A stretch of 6,586 nt of DNA from Spirochaetales bacterium. GTDB taxonomy: Bacteria; Spirochaetota; Spirochaetia; SZUA-6; DRHE01. The notes beneath the pieces are model-generated. The model saw nothing but the letters and a program-made list of their open reading frames with translations, was not told where the DNA came from and made no database searches. Both the position numbers and the translations under genes were made by a program. Of this stretch, positions 1-5,949 are shown piece by piece. Each line of letters starts with the position of its first letter. Within the stretch, counting starts at the first letter, position 1. The stretch spans positions 1-6,586 of the forward strand of contig JAFGFV010000363.1 of the NCBI GenBank assembly GCA_016930895.1, written 5' to 3'.

Positions 1-218
1 GCGTACGAGCTCGGGTTCGTGAAGATGAAATAGACGTCCTTCACGGCACTGCCGAGGTCGAGGGTGTATCCGAAACTCTCCGCTGCGGCGCCGAGGTGAA
101 ACACTTCATCGCCGGCGCCGGAGTACGTGTCGGTGTACTCGGGCGGCGGGCCCTCCTGCCTGCAACCGACCGCGAGCACCGCAAGAACGACCAGCCAGGC
201 CACTGCGAGCTGCTTCAT
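1..218 (-). CDS. Putative lipoprotein, N-terminal part (gene runs off left edge)
   Basis: The first 72 codons of a gene that continues beyond the left edge. The protein opens MKQLAVAWLVVLAVLAVGC: a short basic N-terminus, a hydrophobic stretch, and a cysteine at residue 19 after Leu-Ala-Val-Gly. This fits a type II (lipoprotein) signal peptide, although Ala rather than Leu at -3 makes the lipobox imperfect. The mature part starts RQEGPPPEYTD, a polar Pro-rich linker, and continues into a segment with alternating hydrophobic residues (VKDVYFIFTNPSS) that looks like the start of a beta-rich domain. The ATG is supported by a clear GGAGG ribosome site 8 bases upstream. It points the same way as the oxidoreductase operon, 85 bp after its last gene, so it could be co-transcribed or separate. 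The family is not recognisable from this fragment, and the membrane-anchored location is inferred from the signal alone. Confidence 0.72.
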   Translation of the reverse strand, partial: MKQLAVAWLVVLAVLAVGCRQEGPPPEYTDTYSGAGDEVFHLGAAAESFGYTLDLGSAVKDVYFIFTNPSSY

Positions 219-303
219 GGACGATCCCTCCGTTCAAGAAAGGATTCTCGGCGTCCCTGCCCCGTCGGCCGGGTTCCGTTTTTCGGAGTCCGCCGTCGAT
301 TCG
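219..303. other. Short intergenic gap between oxidoreductase operon and lipoprotein gene
   Basis: 85 bp after the gamma-subunit stop. Apart from the lipoprotein ribosome site near its left end, the only structure is a 4-bp stem (TCCG/CGGA, 275-287) around a five-base homopolymer loop. No convincing terminator or promoter is visible, so whether the lipoprotein gene belongs to the operon is undecided. Confidence 0.4.
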
Positions 304-840
304 CTACGCTAAATCATATCCCCGCCGCAGACAACGCACGTTGATTTCGTTGAGGGCCCGGTTGCGGGCGGAGACCGCTTTCTCGAGGGAACCGATGAGC
401 GAATCCAGGGAAGCGATCTCGGGTTTGAGCCTGACCAGCAGCCCCAGGGTCACCATGTTGGCCGCCCGGGTGCTGCCCTCCTCCTGGGCGATCTCGTTGG
501 CGGACACCGCGAAGGCCTCGAGGTCCTTGCGGGAGGGCTCGATCTCGATCAGCGAGGAGTTGTAGATCAGCAGCCCCCCGTCCTTCATGGCAGGCTCGAA
601 CTTGACCAGGGAGGGCTGATTCATGATCACGCAGATCGACGGGTGCGGAACCATCGGCGAGGCGATTTCCCGGTCCGATACCACCACGGAGCAGTTGGCC
701 GTCCCGCCCCGCATCTCCGCGCCGTAGGCGGGAATGTGGGAGACCTGCCGGCCCTCCCGCATGGCCGCCAGGCACACGATCATGCCCGAGAGGATGATGC
801 CCTGTCCGCCGAACCCTGCGAAGATGATCTCTTCCCGCAT
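304..840 (-). CDS. 2-oxoacid:ferredoxin oxidoreductase, gamma subunit (VOR/KOR type)
   Basis: 178 residues, the normal size for a free-standing gamma subunit of 2-oxoacid:ferredoxin oxidoreductases. The N-terminus carries the family GFGGQG motif (residues 9-14), followed by the conserved segment YGAEMRGGTA (39-48) and then NCSVVVSD. In this family the gamma subunit completes the cytoplasmic complex that oxidatively decarboxylates a 2-oxoacid with CoA and passes electrons to ferredoxin. It is the last of four oxidoreductase genes and follows the beta subunit by 16 bp. That gap contains a good GAGAGGA ribosome site before the ATG at 840-838. The stop is TAG. Gamma subunits do not define substrate. 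The VOR assignment comes from the alpha subunit of the same operon. Naming conventions differ (vorC, korC or vorG), so no symbol is given. Confidence 0.93.
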   Translation of the reverse strand: MREEIIFAGFGGQGIILSGMIVCLAAMREGRQVSHIPAYGAEMRGGTANCSVVVSDREIASPMVPHPSICVIMNQPSLVKFEPAMKDGGLLIYNSSLIEIEPSRKDLEAFAVSANEIAQEEGSTRAANMVTLGLLVRLKPEIASLDSLIGSLEKAVSARNRALNEINVRCLRRGYDLA

Positions 841-856
841 CTGCTGTGTCCTCTCT

Positions 857-1612
857 CTACCGGTCGCGGAAATTGCCCAGGGGATAGTAGGCGACCATGG
901 TCTCCCCCACCCACTCGGCGGCCTTGGCCGGGCTCACCCCCCAGTTGGTCGGACACATGGACAGAAACTCCACGAAGGAGTATCCCTTGCCGTCCACTTG
1001 GTTCTGGATGGCCTTGCGGATGGCCTTCTTGGCGCGCAGGACGTTGCGCACGTTGTCCACGGCGCAGCGCTCGATGAACACCGGGGCTTCCAGGGTGGCG
1101 AGCAGCTCGCAGGCCCGAATCGGGTAGCCGGCTTCCGCCGGGTCTCGCCCAAAGGGGGAGGTTTTGGTCTTCTGGCCCGCCAGGGTGGTGGGGGCCATCT
1201 GCCCGCCGGTCATGCCGTAGATGGCGTTGTTCACGAACAGTACGGTGATGTTCTCCCCCCGGTTGGCCGCGTGGATGGTCTCCGCCGTGCCGATGGCCAT
1301 CAGGTCCCCGTCCCCCTGGTAGGAGACGACGATGCGGTCCTTGAGCACGCGCTTGAGCCCGGTGGCCACCGCAGGGGCCCGTCCGTGGGCAGCCTCCAGG
1401 CCGTCGGTGTTGATGTAGTTGTAGATGAGCACCGAGCATCCTACCGGGGCCACCACGATCGTCCGCTCCCGGATACCCAGCTCGTCGATGACCTGCGCCA
1501 GGAGCTTGTGGATGATCCCGTGCCCGCAGCCGGGGCAGTAGTGGGTGGGAACGTCCTTGAGGCCCTCGGGACGGTCGTATACGAGCTTGAACTCCGCCTC
1601 TTCGCTACGCAT
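857..1612 (-). CDS. 2-oxoacid:ferredoxin oxidoreductase, beta subunit (thiamine-diphosphate binding)
   Basis: 251 residues when started at ATG 1612-1610 ([10 protein letters not shown]). The frame stays open upstream to 1714, but those 34 extra residues lie inside the alpha gene, look unlike this family and are rejected. Family landmarks are YCPGCGHG (25-32), VGCS (57-60) and the thiamine-diphosphate/Mg signature running from GDGD (100-103) to the Asn pair at 128-129, then IYGMTGGQ and the C-terminal CPTNWG (220-225). This subunit binds thiamine diphosphate and, with alpha, forms the site that decarboxylates the 2-oxoacid; the CPGCG cysteines are typical of the family. The start overlaps the alpha stop by 8 bp (1605-1612), so translation is probably coupled. 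An AAGG about 10 bases upstream may serve as ribosome site. It would be vorA in the archaeal naming, but conventions conflict. Confidence 0.95.
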   Translation of the reverse strand: MRSEEAEFKLVYDRPEGLKDVPTHYCPGCGHGIIHKLLAQVIDELGIRERTIVVAPVGCSVLIYNYINTDGLEAAHGRAPAVATGLKRVLKDRIVVSYQGDGDLMAIGTAETIHAANRGENITVLFVNNAIYGMTGGQMAPTTLAGQKTKTSPFGRDPAEAGYPIRACELLATLEAPVFIERCAVDNVRNVLRAKKAIRKAIQNQVDGKGYSFVEFLSMCPTNWGVSPAKAAEWVGETMVAYYPLGNFRDR

Positions 1613-2657
1613 AGCTCTTGACCTTGTCCACGATCGCTTCCTCCTCCACCAGCATGCCCCCGACCCGACCGTAGAAGTCGGTGGGAGTGCGCTCTCCAAG
1701 GGCCAACCGTACATCCTCGATCATCTGCCCCGCGTTCATCTCCACCACCAGTACGTGTTTCGCCGAGCCGGCTGTCTGCCGCAGCGCCTGGTAGGGGAAG
1801 GGCCAGAGGGTGATCGGCCGAAACAGCCCGATCCGCACCCCCTGACCGCGCAGGGTATGCACCGCCGCCTTGGCGATCCGGGCGGACAGCCCGAAGGCCA
1901 CCAGGAGCACCTCCGCGTCCTCGCATCGGTAGGTCTCGAAGCGCACCTCCCTGGCTTCGACCTGGCGGTAGGTCTCCAGCAGACCCAGCACGATCTGCTC
2001 CAGGCCGTTCTCGGGGCTCAGCCGCAACGAGGCGATGTAGCGCGCTTCCCGCCCCTCGCACCCGGTGATGCTCCAGGAGGACTTGTCGAAGCTCTTGCCC
2101 GTCGGCTCGGGCAGGATCACGGATTCGGACATCTGGCCGATATAGCCGTCCCCCAGGATCATGGCCACCATCCGGTAGGTATCCGCCAGTTCAAAGGCCA
2201 GCACGGTCAGATCCGCCAGCTCCTGGACCGAGGAGGGGGCCAGGACGATGTTGTGGTAGTCCCCGTGCCCGCCCCCTTTGGTGGCCTGAAAATAGTCCCC
2301 CTGGGCACCGGCTATGTTCCCCAGCCCGGGGCCTCCGCGCATCATGTTGACCACCACCGCCGGCAGCTTGCATCCCGCGAGGTAGGAGATCCCTTCCTGC
2401 TTGAGGCTGATCCCCGGGGAGCTCGAAGAGGTCATGACCCGGGCCCCGGCGGCCGCGGCGCCCATGACCATGTTGATCGAGGCCAGCTCGCTCTCGGCCT
2501 GGAGAAAGGTGCCGCCCACGTCCGGCAAACGTCTGGCCATGTAGGCGGCCAGCTCGTTCTGCGGCGTGATGGGGTACGCGAAGTAGTAGCGGCAGCCGGC
2601 GATGACCGCCGCCTCGCCGACCGCGTCGTTGCCCTTCATCAGGATCGCGTCAGCCAT
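1605..2657 (-). CDS. vorB: 2-oxoisovalerate:ferredoxin oxidoreductase, alpha subunit (VorB type)
   Basis: 350 residues, a full-length alpha subunit. Recognisable VorB-type blocks are YPITPQNE (28-35), QAESE (53-57), TSSSSPGIS (76-84), MMRGGPGLG (105-113) and [16 protein letters not shown] (119-134), followed by LGDGYIGQM. The YPITPQNE form, rather than the YPITPSSE form common in KorA, and the shorter length favour a branched-chain (2-oxoisovalerate) enzyme over 2-oxoglutarate. VOR converts 2-oxoisovalerate, CoA and oxidised ferredoxin to isobutyryl-CoA, CO2 and reduced ferredoxin. The reverse, reductive direction is also known in anaerobes. Start and stop overlap the ferredoxin and beta genes by 8 bp each, which places it in a tight delta-alpha-beta-gamma operon. 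Family membership is very secure; exact substrate is inferred from motif form and the neighbouring panB. Symbol follows the usage in which VorB is the alpha subunit. Confidence 0.93.
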   Translation of the reverse strand: MADAILMKGNDAVGEAAVIAGCRYYFAYPITPQNELAAYMARRLPDVGGTFLQAESELASINMVMGAAAAGARVMTSSSSPGISLKQEGISYLAGCKLPAVVVNMMRGGPGLGNIAGAQGDYFQATKGGGHGDYHNIVLAPSSVQELADLTVLAFELADTYRMVAMILGDGYIGQMSESVILPEPTGKSFDKSSWSITGCEGREARYIASLRLSPENGLEQIVLGLLETYRQVEAREVRFETYRCEDAEVLLVAFGLSARIAKAAVHTLRGQGVRIGLFRPITLWPFPYQALRQTAGSAKHVLVVEMNAGQMIEDVRLALGERTPTDFYGRVGGMLVEEEAIVDKVKSYA

Positions 2658-2925
2658 TGCTCTTGCCCCCAGCTCGGGGTCCGCCTCCCGCCCCGGCGCC
2701 CGCCGGCGCGGTCACCCGACGCCAGATGCGGATCGCCGCGTCTGGACAGATGACGGCGCAGGACATGCAGGCAGTGCAGCGGTCGGGGTCGAAGCACTCC
2801 GCGTAGTGATAGCCCTTGCGGTTGAACTGATCGGACATCCTCAGGATGCTTTCGGGGCAGACCACGGTGCACAGCTCGCAGCCCTTGCACCGTTCTCGGT
2901 CTATCTCCGGTCTTCCTTTGCCCAA
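2650..2925 (-). CDS. Ferredoxin-like 2[4Fe-4S] subunit (delta) of the 2-oxoacid oxidoreductase
   Basis: 91 residues with two classical cluster motifs: CKGCELCTVVCP (Cys 13, 16, 19, 23) and CTACMSCAVICP (Cys 50, 53, 56, 60). Each cluster motif ends with Cys-Pro, as in bacterial-type 2[4Fe-4S] ferredoxins, so it should hold two low-potential [4Fe-4S] clusters that carry electrons from the thiamine-diphosphate site to soluble ferredoxin. An extra Cys44 precedes the second motif. The initiator is TTG (2925-2923), supported by an AAGGAG ribosome site six bases upstream. No ATG or GTG would keep the first cluster motif intact at a sensible distance. The C-terminal 20 residues are a low-complexity Gly/Ala/Pro tail with several basic residues, not part of the fold. 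The last 8 bp overlap the alpha start. It is first in the oxidoreductase operon, as in many VOR loci. Confidence 0.93.
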   Translation of the reverse strand: MGKGRPEIDRERCKGCELCTVVCPESILRMSDQFNRKGYHYAECFDPDRCTACMSCAVICPDAAIRIWRRVTAPAGAGAGGGPRAGGKSNG

Positions 2926-2981
2926 GGGACGCTCCTTATCGCTAATCCGTTGCTGGTCAGGGAAATCGACTTTGCGCTTCC

Positions 2982-3010
2982 AGAATACCAGACCCGGCAG
3001 CTGCTTACAA
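2982..3010 (-). promoter_or_regulatory. Candidate internal promoter for the oxidoreductase operon
   Basis: On the minus strand, TTGTAA (3010-3005) lies 17 bases before TATTCT (2987-2982). The second box is preceded by TGG, giving an extended -10 (TGN). Each hexamer matches four of six sigma70 consensus positions. Transcription would start near 2975, about 50 bases before the ferredoxin TTG. The -35 box overlaps the panB stop codon, so the oxidoreductase genes could be transcribed both from here and by read-through from panB. Called from sequence resemblance only. Confidence 0.35.
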
Positions 3011-3020
3011 CCCCAGCTGC
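2997..3020 (-). other. Hairpin across the panB stop codon
   Basis: The minus strand reads GCAGCTG, ten loop bases, then CAGCTGC, a perfect 7-bp stem (3020-3014 with 3003-2997) whose loop contains the panB TAA stop. The same bases also form a direct repeat of AAGCAGCTG with a 16-bp period. No U-run follows, so it is not a standard intrinsic terminator. It could modulate read-through or protect the panB 3' end, or be fortuitous. Confidence 0.35.
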
Positions 3021-3862
3021 TTTTTGAGCTCTGCCAGGCTCTCGGCCTTCATGCCGAAGGTGTGCTCCTCCGCCGGGAACTTCTCGGCCTGCACGTCGGC
3101 AATGTAGGACTTGACCGCGTCGATCTGCGTGCCCCAGAGGTCCGCGTACACCTTGACGAACTTGGGGGTGAAACGTCGAAACAGCCCCACCATGTCGTGC
3201 AGGACGAGCACCTGCCCGTCGCACTGGAGCCCGCCGCCGATGCCGACGGTCGGGATCTTGACCTTCTGGGTGATCAGGGCGGCCAATTCCCGGGGGATCG
3301 CCTCCAGGATCAGGGCGAAGGCCCCCGCCTGTTCCAGGGACACCGCGTCGTCGAAGACCTTGCGGGCCTGATCGATGGACTTGCCCTGCACCTTGAAGCC
3401 ACCGAGCAGGGCCGCGGTCTGGGGAGTCAGTCCGATGTGTCCGAACACCGGGATGCCCGCCCTGTGGACCGCCGCCACGACGTCCGCCACCTCCTGCCCG
3501 CCCTCGAGCTTGACCGAGTCCGCCCCGCCGTCCTTGTACAGGATGCCGGCGTTGGTCACCGCCTGCTCGATGGAGATGTTGTACGACATGAAGGGAAGGT
3601 CCGAGACCACGTGGGCACGCCGGGCGGCGCGGACCACGGGCTTGGTGTGCATCAGCATCTCTTCCATAGTGACCGGCACGGTGTCCTTGTACCCCAGCTC
3701 GACCATGCCGAGGGAATCCCCGACCAGGATGATGTCGATGCCCGCCTGGTCCACGATCAGCCCCTGGGGATAGGAATAGGCGGTGATCATCGAGATCTTT
3801 TTCCCCTCTTGCTTCATCCGCCACAGGTCCGCGATGGTGAGTTTCTTGACCTCTTCGCTCAT
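3005..3862 (-). CDS. panB: 3-methyl-2-oxobutanoate hydroxymethyltransferase (ketopantoate hydroxymethyltransferase)
   Basis: 285 residues when started at ATG 3862-3860 (MSEEVKKLTIADL), matching PanB length. It transfers a hydroxymethyl group from 5,10-methylenetetrahydrofolate to 2-oxoisovalerate, giving ketopantoate, the first committed step of pantothenate synthesis in the cytoplasm. Family residues are visible: Mg-binding Asp49 (ILVGDSLGMV) and Asp88 (VVSDLPFMSY), Lys118 and Glu120 (SVKLEGG), GHIGLTPQ (141-148) and the catalytic-type Glu187 (LILEAIP). The open frame continues upstream to an ATG at 3949, but those 29 residues are Arg-rich and unlike PanB, and they would overlap a promoter-like sequence. 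A GAGGA ribosome site about 10 bases before 3862 supports the shorter start. It is transcribed toward the oxidoreductase genes, which act on the same substrate, and divergently from the peptidase-panE genes. Confidence 0.96.
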   Translation of the reverse strand: MSEEVKKLTIADLWRMKQEGKKISMITAYSYPQGLIVDQAGIDIILVGDSLGMVELGYKDTVPVTMEEMLMHTKPVVRAARRAHVVSDLPFMSYNISIEQAVTNAGILYKDGGADSVKLEGGQEVADVVAAVHRAGIPVFGHIGLTPQTAALLGGFKVQGKSIDQARKVFDDAVSLEQAGAFALILEAIPRELAALITQKVKIPTVGIGGGLQCDGQVLVLHDMVGLFRRFTPKFVKVYADLWGTQIDAVKSYIADVQAEKFPAEEHTFGMKAESLAELKKQLGL

Positions 3863-3917
3863 TTCCAGTGATTCCTCATCTCTTCTGCGTTGTGATTTGT
3901 CCCAGTGACGCCCCTGA

Positions 3918-3946
3918 GTATTACCCGAAATCCCCCGGATGTTCAA
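3918..3946 (-). promoter_or_regulatory. Candidate panB promoter
   Basis: The minus strand has TTGAAC (3946-3941), a 17-base spacer and TAATAC (3923-3918), a moderate sigma70-like match with ideal spacing. Transcription would begin around 3911, giving a leader of roughly 50 bases before the panB ATG at 3862. It lies back-to-back with the rightward promoter, with 22 bp between the two -35 boxes. Inferred from sequence only. Confidence 0.4.
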
Positions 3947-3951
3947 CAAAC

Positions 3952-3988
3952 CCGCCTCCGTTTCCTCGTTGACAATTCCTCCGCCTCC
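3952..3988. repeat. Direct repeat CCGCCTCC flanking the rightward -35 box
   Basis: CCGCCTCC occurs at 3952-3959 and again at 3981-3988, start-to-start 29 bp (close to three helical turns), with the TTGACA box between them. Further CCTC units lie between and after. Such placement would suit an operator controlling the divergent promoters, but the units are short and pyrimidine-rich and may be chance. Confidence 0.25.
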
Positions 3989-3997
3989 TCTTATCGT
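3969..3997 (+). promoter_or_regulatory. Sigma70-like promoter for the peptidase-panE-HAD genes, likely leaderless
   Basis: A perfect TTGACA (3969-3974), a 17-base spacer and TATCGT (3992-3997, four of six consensus positions) stand directly before the peptidase ATG at 4006. Only eight bases separate the -10 box from the ATG. Initiation at the usual distance would fall at about 4003-4006, so the transcript would start on or just before the start codon. No Shine-Dalgarno sequence is present between the -10 box and the ATG, which agrees with leaderless translation. Confidence 0.55.
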
Positions 3998-4005
3998 AGC
4001 AACTC

Positions 4006-5004
4006 ATGAATCAAACAGCTGACAGTGGTGCCATAACCGACGTTCCCGGCATCGAGGTGGGCCACGCCCAGGACCTCGAGGCCGGCAGAGGATGCACGGT
4101 GGTGATCTGCCGGGCGGGGGCCGTGGCCGGGGTGGCCGCCCCGGGAGGGGCCCCGGGCACCCGGGAGACCGACGCCCTGCGCCCGGAGAACGTGGTAGAG
4201 CGGGCCCACGCCGTGCTCCTGAGCGGGGGCAGCGCGTACGGTCTGAATGCGGCCGGGGGAGTCATGCGATACCTCGAGGAGCAGGGGATCGGCTACGACA
4301 TCGGGGTTGCCGTGGTCCCCATCGTTCCGGCGGCGGTGCTCAATGACCTGGCCTTCGGAGACCCAAAGGTCCGGCCGGACGCGGACATGGGCTACCGGGC
4401 CTGCCGACAGGCCTCCCCGCGGGAGCGCTCCCAGGGCAACGTAGGCGCCGGGGTTGGGGCCTGCATCGGGCGCCTGGCAGGCAACGCCAGGGGAATGGTC
4501 AAGGGCGGCGTGGGTACGGCCAGCCTTTCCGTGGGAGAGCTGATTGTGGGGGCCATCGTGGCGGTCAACTGCAACGGCGACGTGTCCGACCCCGAGACCG
4601 GGGAGGTGCTGGCCGGCACCCTCAACCCCGAGCGAACCGCCGTGGCAGGGGCGCGCCGCCTGCTCACCACCGAGAACGAGCAGTTCAAGGAGGGATTCCC
4701 GACCAACACCACCATCGGCGTGGTGGCCACCAACGCCGCGCTGAGCAAGGCCACAGCCACCCGGGTGGCCATGATGGCCCAGGACGGCTTCGCCCGCACC
4801 ATCCAGCCGATCCACACCCTGGGCGACGGGGACGTGAGCTTCTGCCTGTCCGCTGGGGCCCTCCGGGCCGACGTGAACCGCGTCGGGGCCATCGCCGCCT
4901 GGGTCATGGCCCAGGCGGTGGTGAACGCGGTGCGGGCGGCGGAGTCCCTGCTCGGCGTGCCGGCTTACCGGGACCTGGCCGGCAAGCCGGGGGGTGCGTC
5001 GTGA
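4006..5004 (+). CDS. P1-family (peptidase S58, DmpA/NylC-like) self-processing N-terminal-nucleophile hydrolase
   Basis: 332 residues, a complete P1-family protein. The N-terminus has the family opening ITDVPGIEVGHAQD (10-23), fixing the ATG at 4006. LLSGGSAYGLNAAGG (71-85), VPIVPAAVLNDL (104-115) and GNVGAGVGA (144-152) follow. Members cleave themselves into alpha and beta chains, and the new N-terminal residue is the nucleophile. Here FPTNTTIGVVATNA (231-244) suggests cleavage between Asn234 and Thr235, as in NylC (Asn-Thr) rather than DmpA (Gly-Ser). This would give chains of 234 and 98 residues. GDGD (273-276) puts Asp274 and Asp276 at the spacing of the aspartates I recall from NylC; Lys166 and Asn188 or Asn190 are other active-site candidates. 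No signal peptide is seen. Relatives include D-/beta-aminopeptidases and nylon-oligomer hydrolases, so substrate is open. It overlaps panE by 4 bp (GTGA), implying coupled expression. Confidence 0.93.
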   Translation: MNQTADSGAITDVPGIEVGHAQDLEAGRGCTVVICRAGAVAGVAAPGGAPGTRETDALRPENVVERAHAVLLSGGSAYGLNAAGGVMRYLEEQGIGYDIGVAVVPIVPAAVLNDLAFGDPKVRPDADMGYRACRQASPRERSQGNVGAGVGACIGRLAGNARGMVKGGVGTASLSVGELIVGAIVAVNCNGDVSDPETGEVLAGTLNPERTAVAGARRLLTTENEQFKEGFPTNTTIGVVATNAALSKATATRVAMMAQDGFARTIQPIHTLGDGDVSFCLSAGALRADVNRVGAIAAWVMAQAVVNAVRAAESLLGVPAYRDLAGKPGGAS

Positions 5005-5933
5005 CCGTTGGCATCGTAGGCGCGGGGGCCATGGGCTCCCTGTTCGGCGGCCGCCTGGCCCAGGCGGGGGTGGAGGTCATCCTGTTCGACATCAACGAGG
5101 CGCACGTGACGGCCATCCAACGGGAGGGCCTCAGGATCGAGGAGCTCGCCACGGGCAAGACCGAAGTCGCGAGGCCCCGGGCTACCTCCGAGGCGGAGGA
5201 GCTGCGGGACGCGGACTACCTCCTGGTCTTCGTGAAGTCCGCAGCCACGGCCGTCGTGGCCGAGCGCTTCGCCTCCCTGGCGGGCCCGCAGGCGGTCGCG
5301 GTGACCGTACAGAACGGCCTGGGCAACGAGGGGATCCTCAAGTCCCATTTCAGGGCCTCCCGGACAGCCGCCGGGGTCACGGCCCAGGGTGCTACCTTCG
5401 TGGGACCCGGGCACATCCGCCACGCCGGGAGGGGACCGACCCACCTGTGCATGTCCGACCGCCACAACGAGCGCCTGGACCCCCTGGTCGACGCGCTGAA
5501 CCGCGCGGGCCTGGACACCGCCATCGAGGACAACATCGAAAACCTGATCTGGAGCAAGCTGATCATCAACGTGGGCATCAACGCCCTGACCGCCCTGGTC
5601 GGGGTCCATAACGGGAAGCTCCTCGAGTGCGACGAGACCCTGGCGCTCATGGCCGACCTGGTGGAGGAGGCGGTGGCGGTGGCGCGGGCCAAGGGGATCA
5701 CCCTGACCTACGAGGACCCCCTGGGGCGGGTCAAGGAGGTGGCCGAAAAGACCGGGCGCAACCGCTCCTCCATGCTCCAGGACTTCGACAACCGGCGTGG
5801 CACGGAGATCGAGTTCATCAACGGCGCCGTGGTCCGGGAGGCGGAGGCGCTGGGGATACCGGCCCCGGTCAACCGGAGCGTGACCCGCCTGGTCAAGGCC
5901 GTCGAGGCGCGTTTCCGCCGCGAGCAGGGCTGA
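5001..5933 (+). CDS. panE: 2-dehydropantoate 2-reductase (ketopantoate reductase)
   Basis: 310 residues, usual length for PanE/ApbA. It reduces ketopantoate to pantoate with NADPH in the cytoplasm, the step after PanB. The N-terminal Rossmann fold begins at once with VGIVGAGAMGSLFG (GAGAMG at 7-12). Conserved positions follow: Lys79 (VFVKSAAT), Asn105 (TVQNGLGN), Lys186 in WSKLIINVGINAL (catalytic-type lysine), and RSSMLQDFDNRRGTEIEFING (255-275), with Glu269 equivalent to the substrate-binding glutamate. The start is GTG at 5001, since the dinucleotide-binding strand begins two residues later and no alternative exists. It overlaps the stop of the upstream peptidase gene. The superfamily also contains reductases for other 2-oxoacids. 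The nearby divergent panB makes ketopantoate the most likely substrate. Confidence 0.93.
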   Translation: MTVGIVGAGAMGSLFGGRLAQAGVEVILFDINEAHVTAIQREGLRIEELATGKTEVARPRATSEAEELRDADYLLVFVKSAATAVVAERFASLAGPQAVAVTVQNGLGNEGILKSHFRASRTAAGVTAQGATFVGPGHIRHAGRGPTHLCMSDRHNERLDPLVDALNRAGLDTAIEDNIENLIWSKLIINVGINALTALVGVHNGKLLECDETLALMADLVEEAVAVARAKGITLTYEDPLGRVKEVAEKTGRNRSSMLQDFDNRRGTEIEFINGAVVREAEALGIPAPVNRSVTRLVKAVEARFRREQG

Positions 5934-5949
5934 CCGGGGCTGCAGCGCC

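Noticed and set aside
271..290. Stem with homopolymer loop after the gamma gene, considered as a terminator
   Set aside because: The stem is only 4 bp and the T/A run is in the loop rather than after the stem, so it does not resemble an intrinsic terminator on either strand.
734..1621. Long plus-strand open frame (295 codons) opposite the gamma and beta oxidoreductase genes
   Set aside because: It lies antisense to clear family members. Its predicted protein is low-complexity, rich in Gly, His, Val and Asp, with no motif, as expected for the complement of G+C-rich coding DNA.
1613..1714. 34-residue N-terminal extension of the beta subunit
   Set aside because: It lies wholly within the alpha coding region, its composition (Trp, Arg, Ser) does not resemble the family, and the internal ATG at 1612 gives the expected start just before the CPGCG motif.
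1545..2753. Long plus-strand open frame (402 codons) opposite the alpha subunit
   Set aside because: Antisense shadow of vorB. The composition is dominated by His, Gln, Gly, Arg and Pro, and no recognisable domain is present.
2846..3871. Plus-strand open frame (341 codons) opposite panB
   Set aside because: Antisense shadow of panB. It is rich in His, Asp, Leu and Gly with no domain, while the minus strand encodes every PanB landmark.
3863..3949. 29-residue N-terminal extension of PanB from the upstream ATG
   Set aside because: The extra residues are Arg-rich and unlike PanB, the region overlaps a plausible promoter, and the ATG at 3862 has a reasonable ribosome site and gives normal length.
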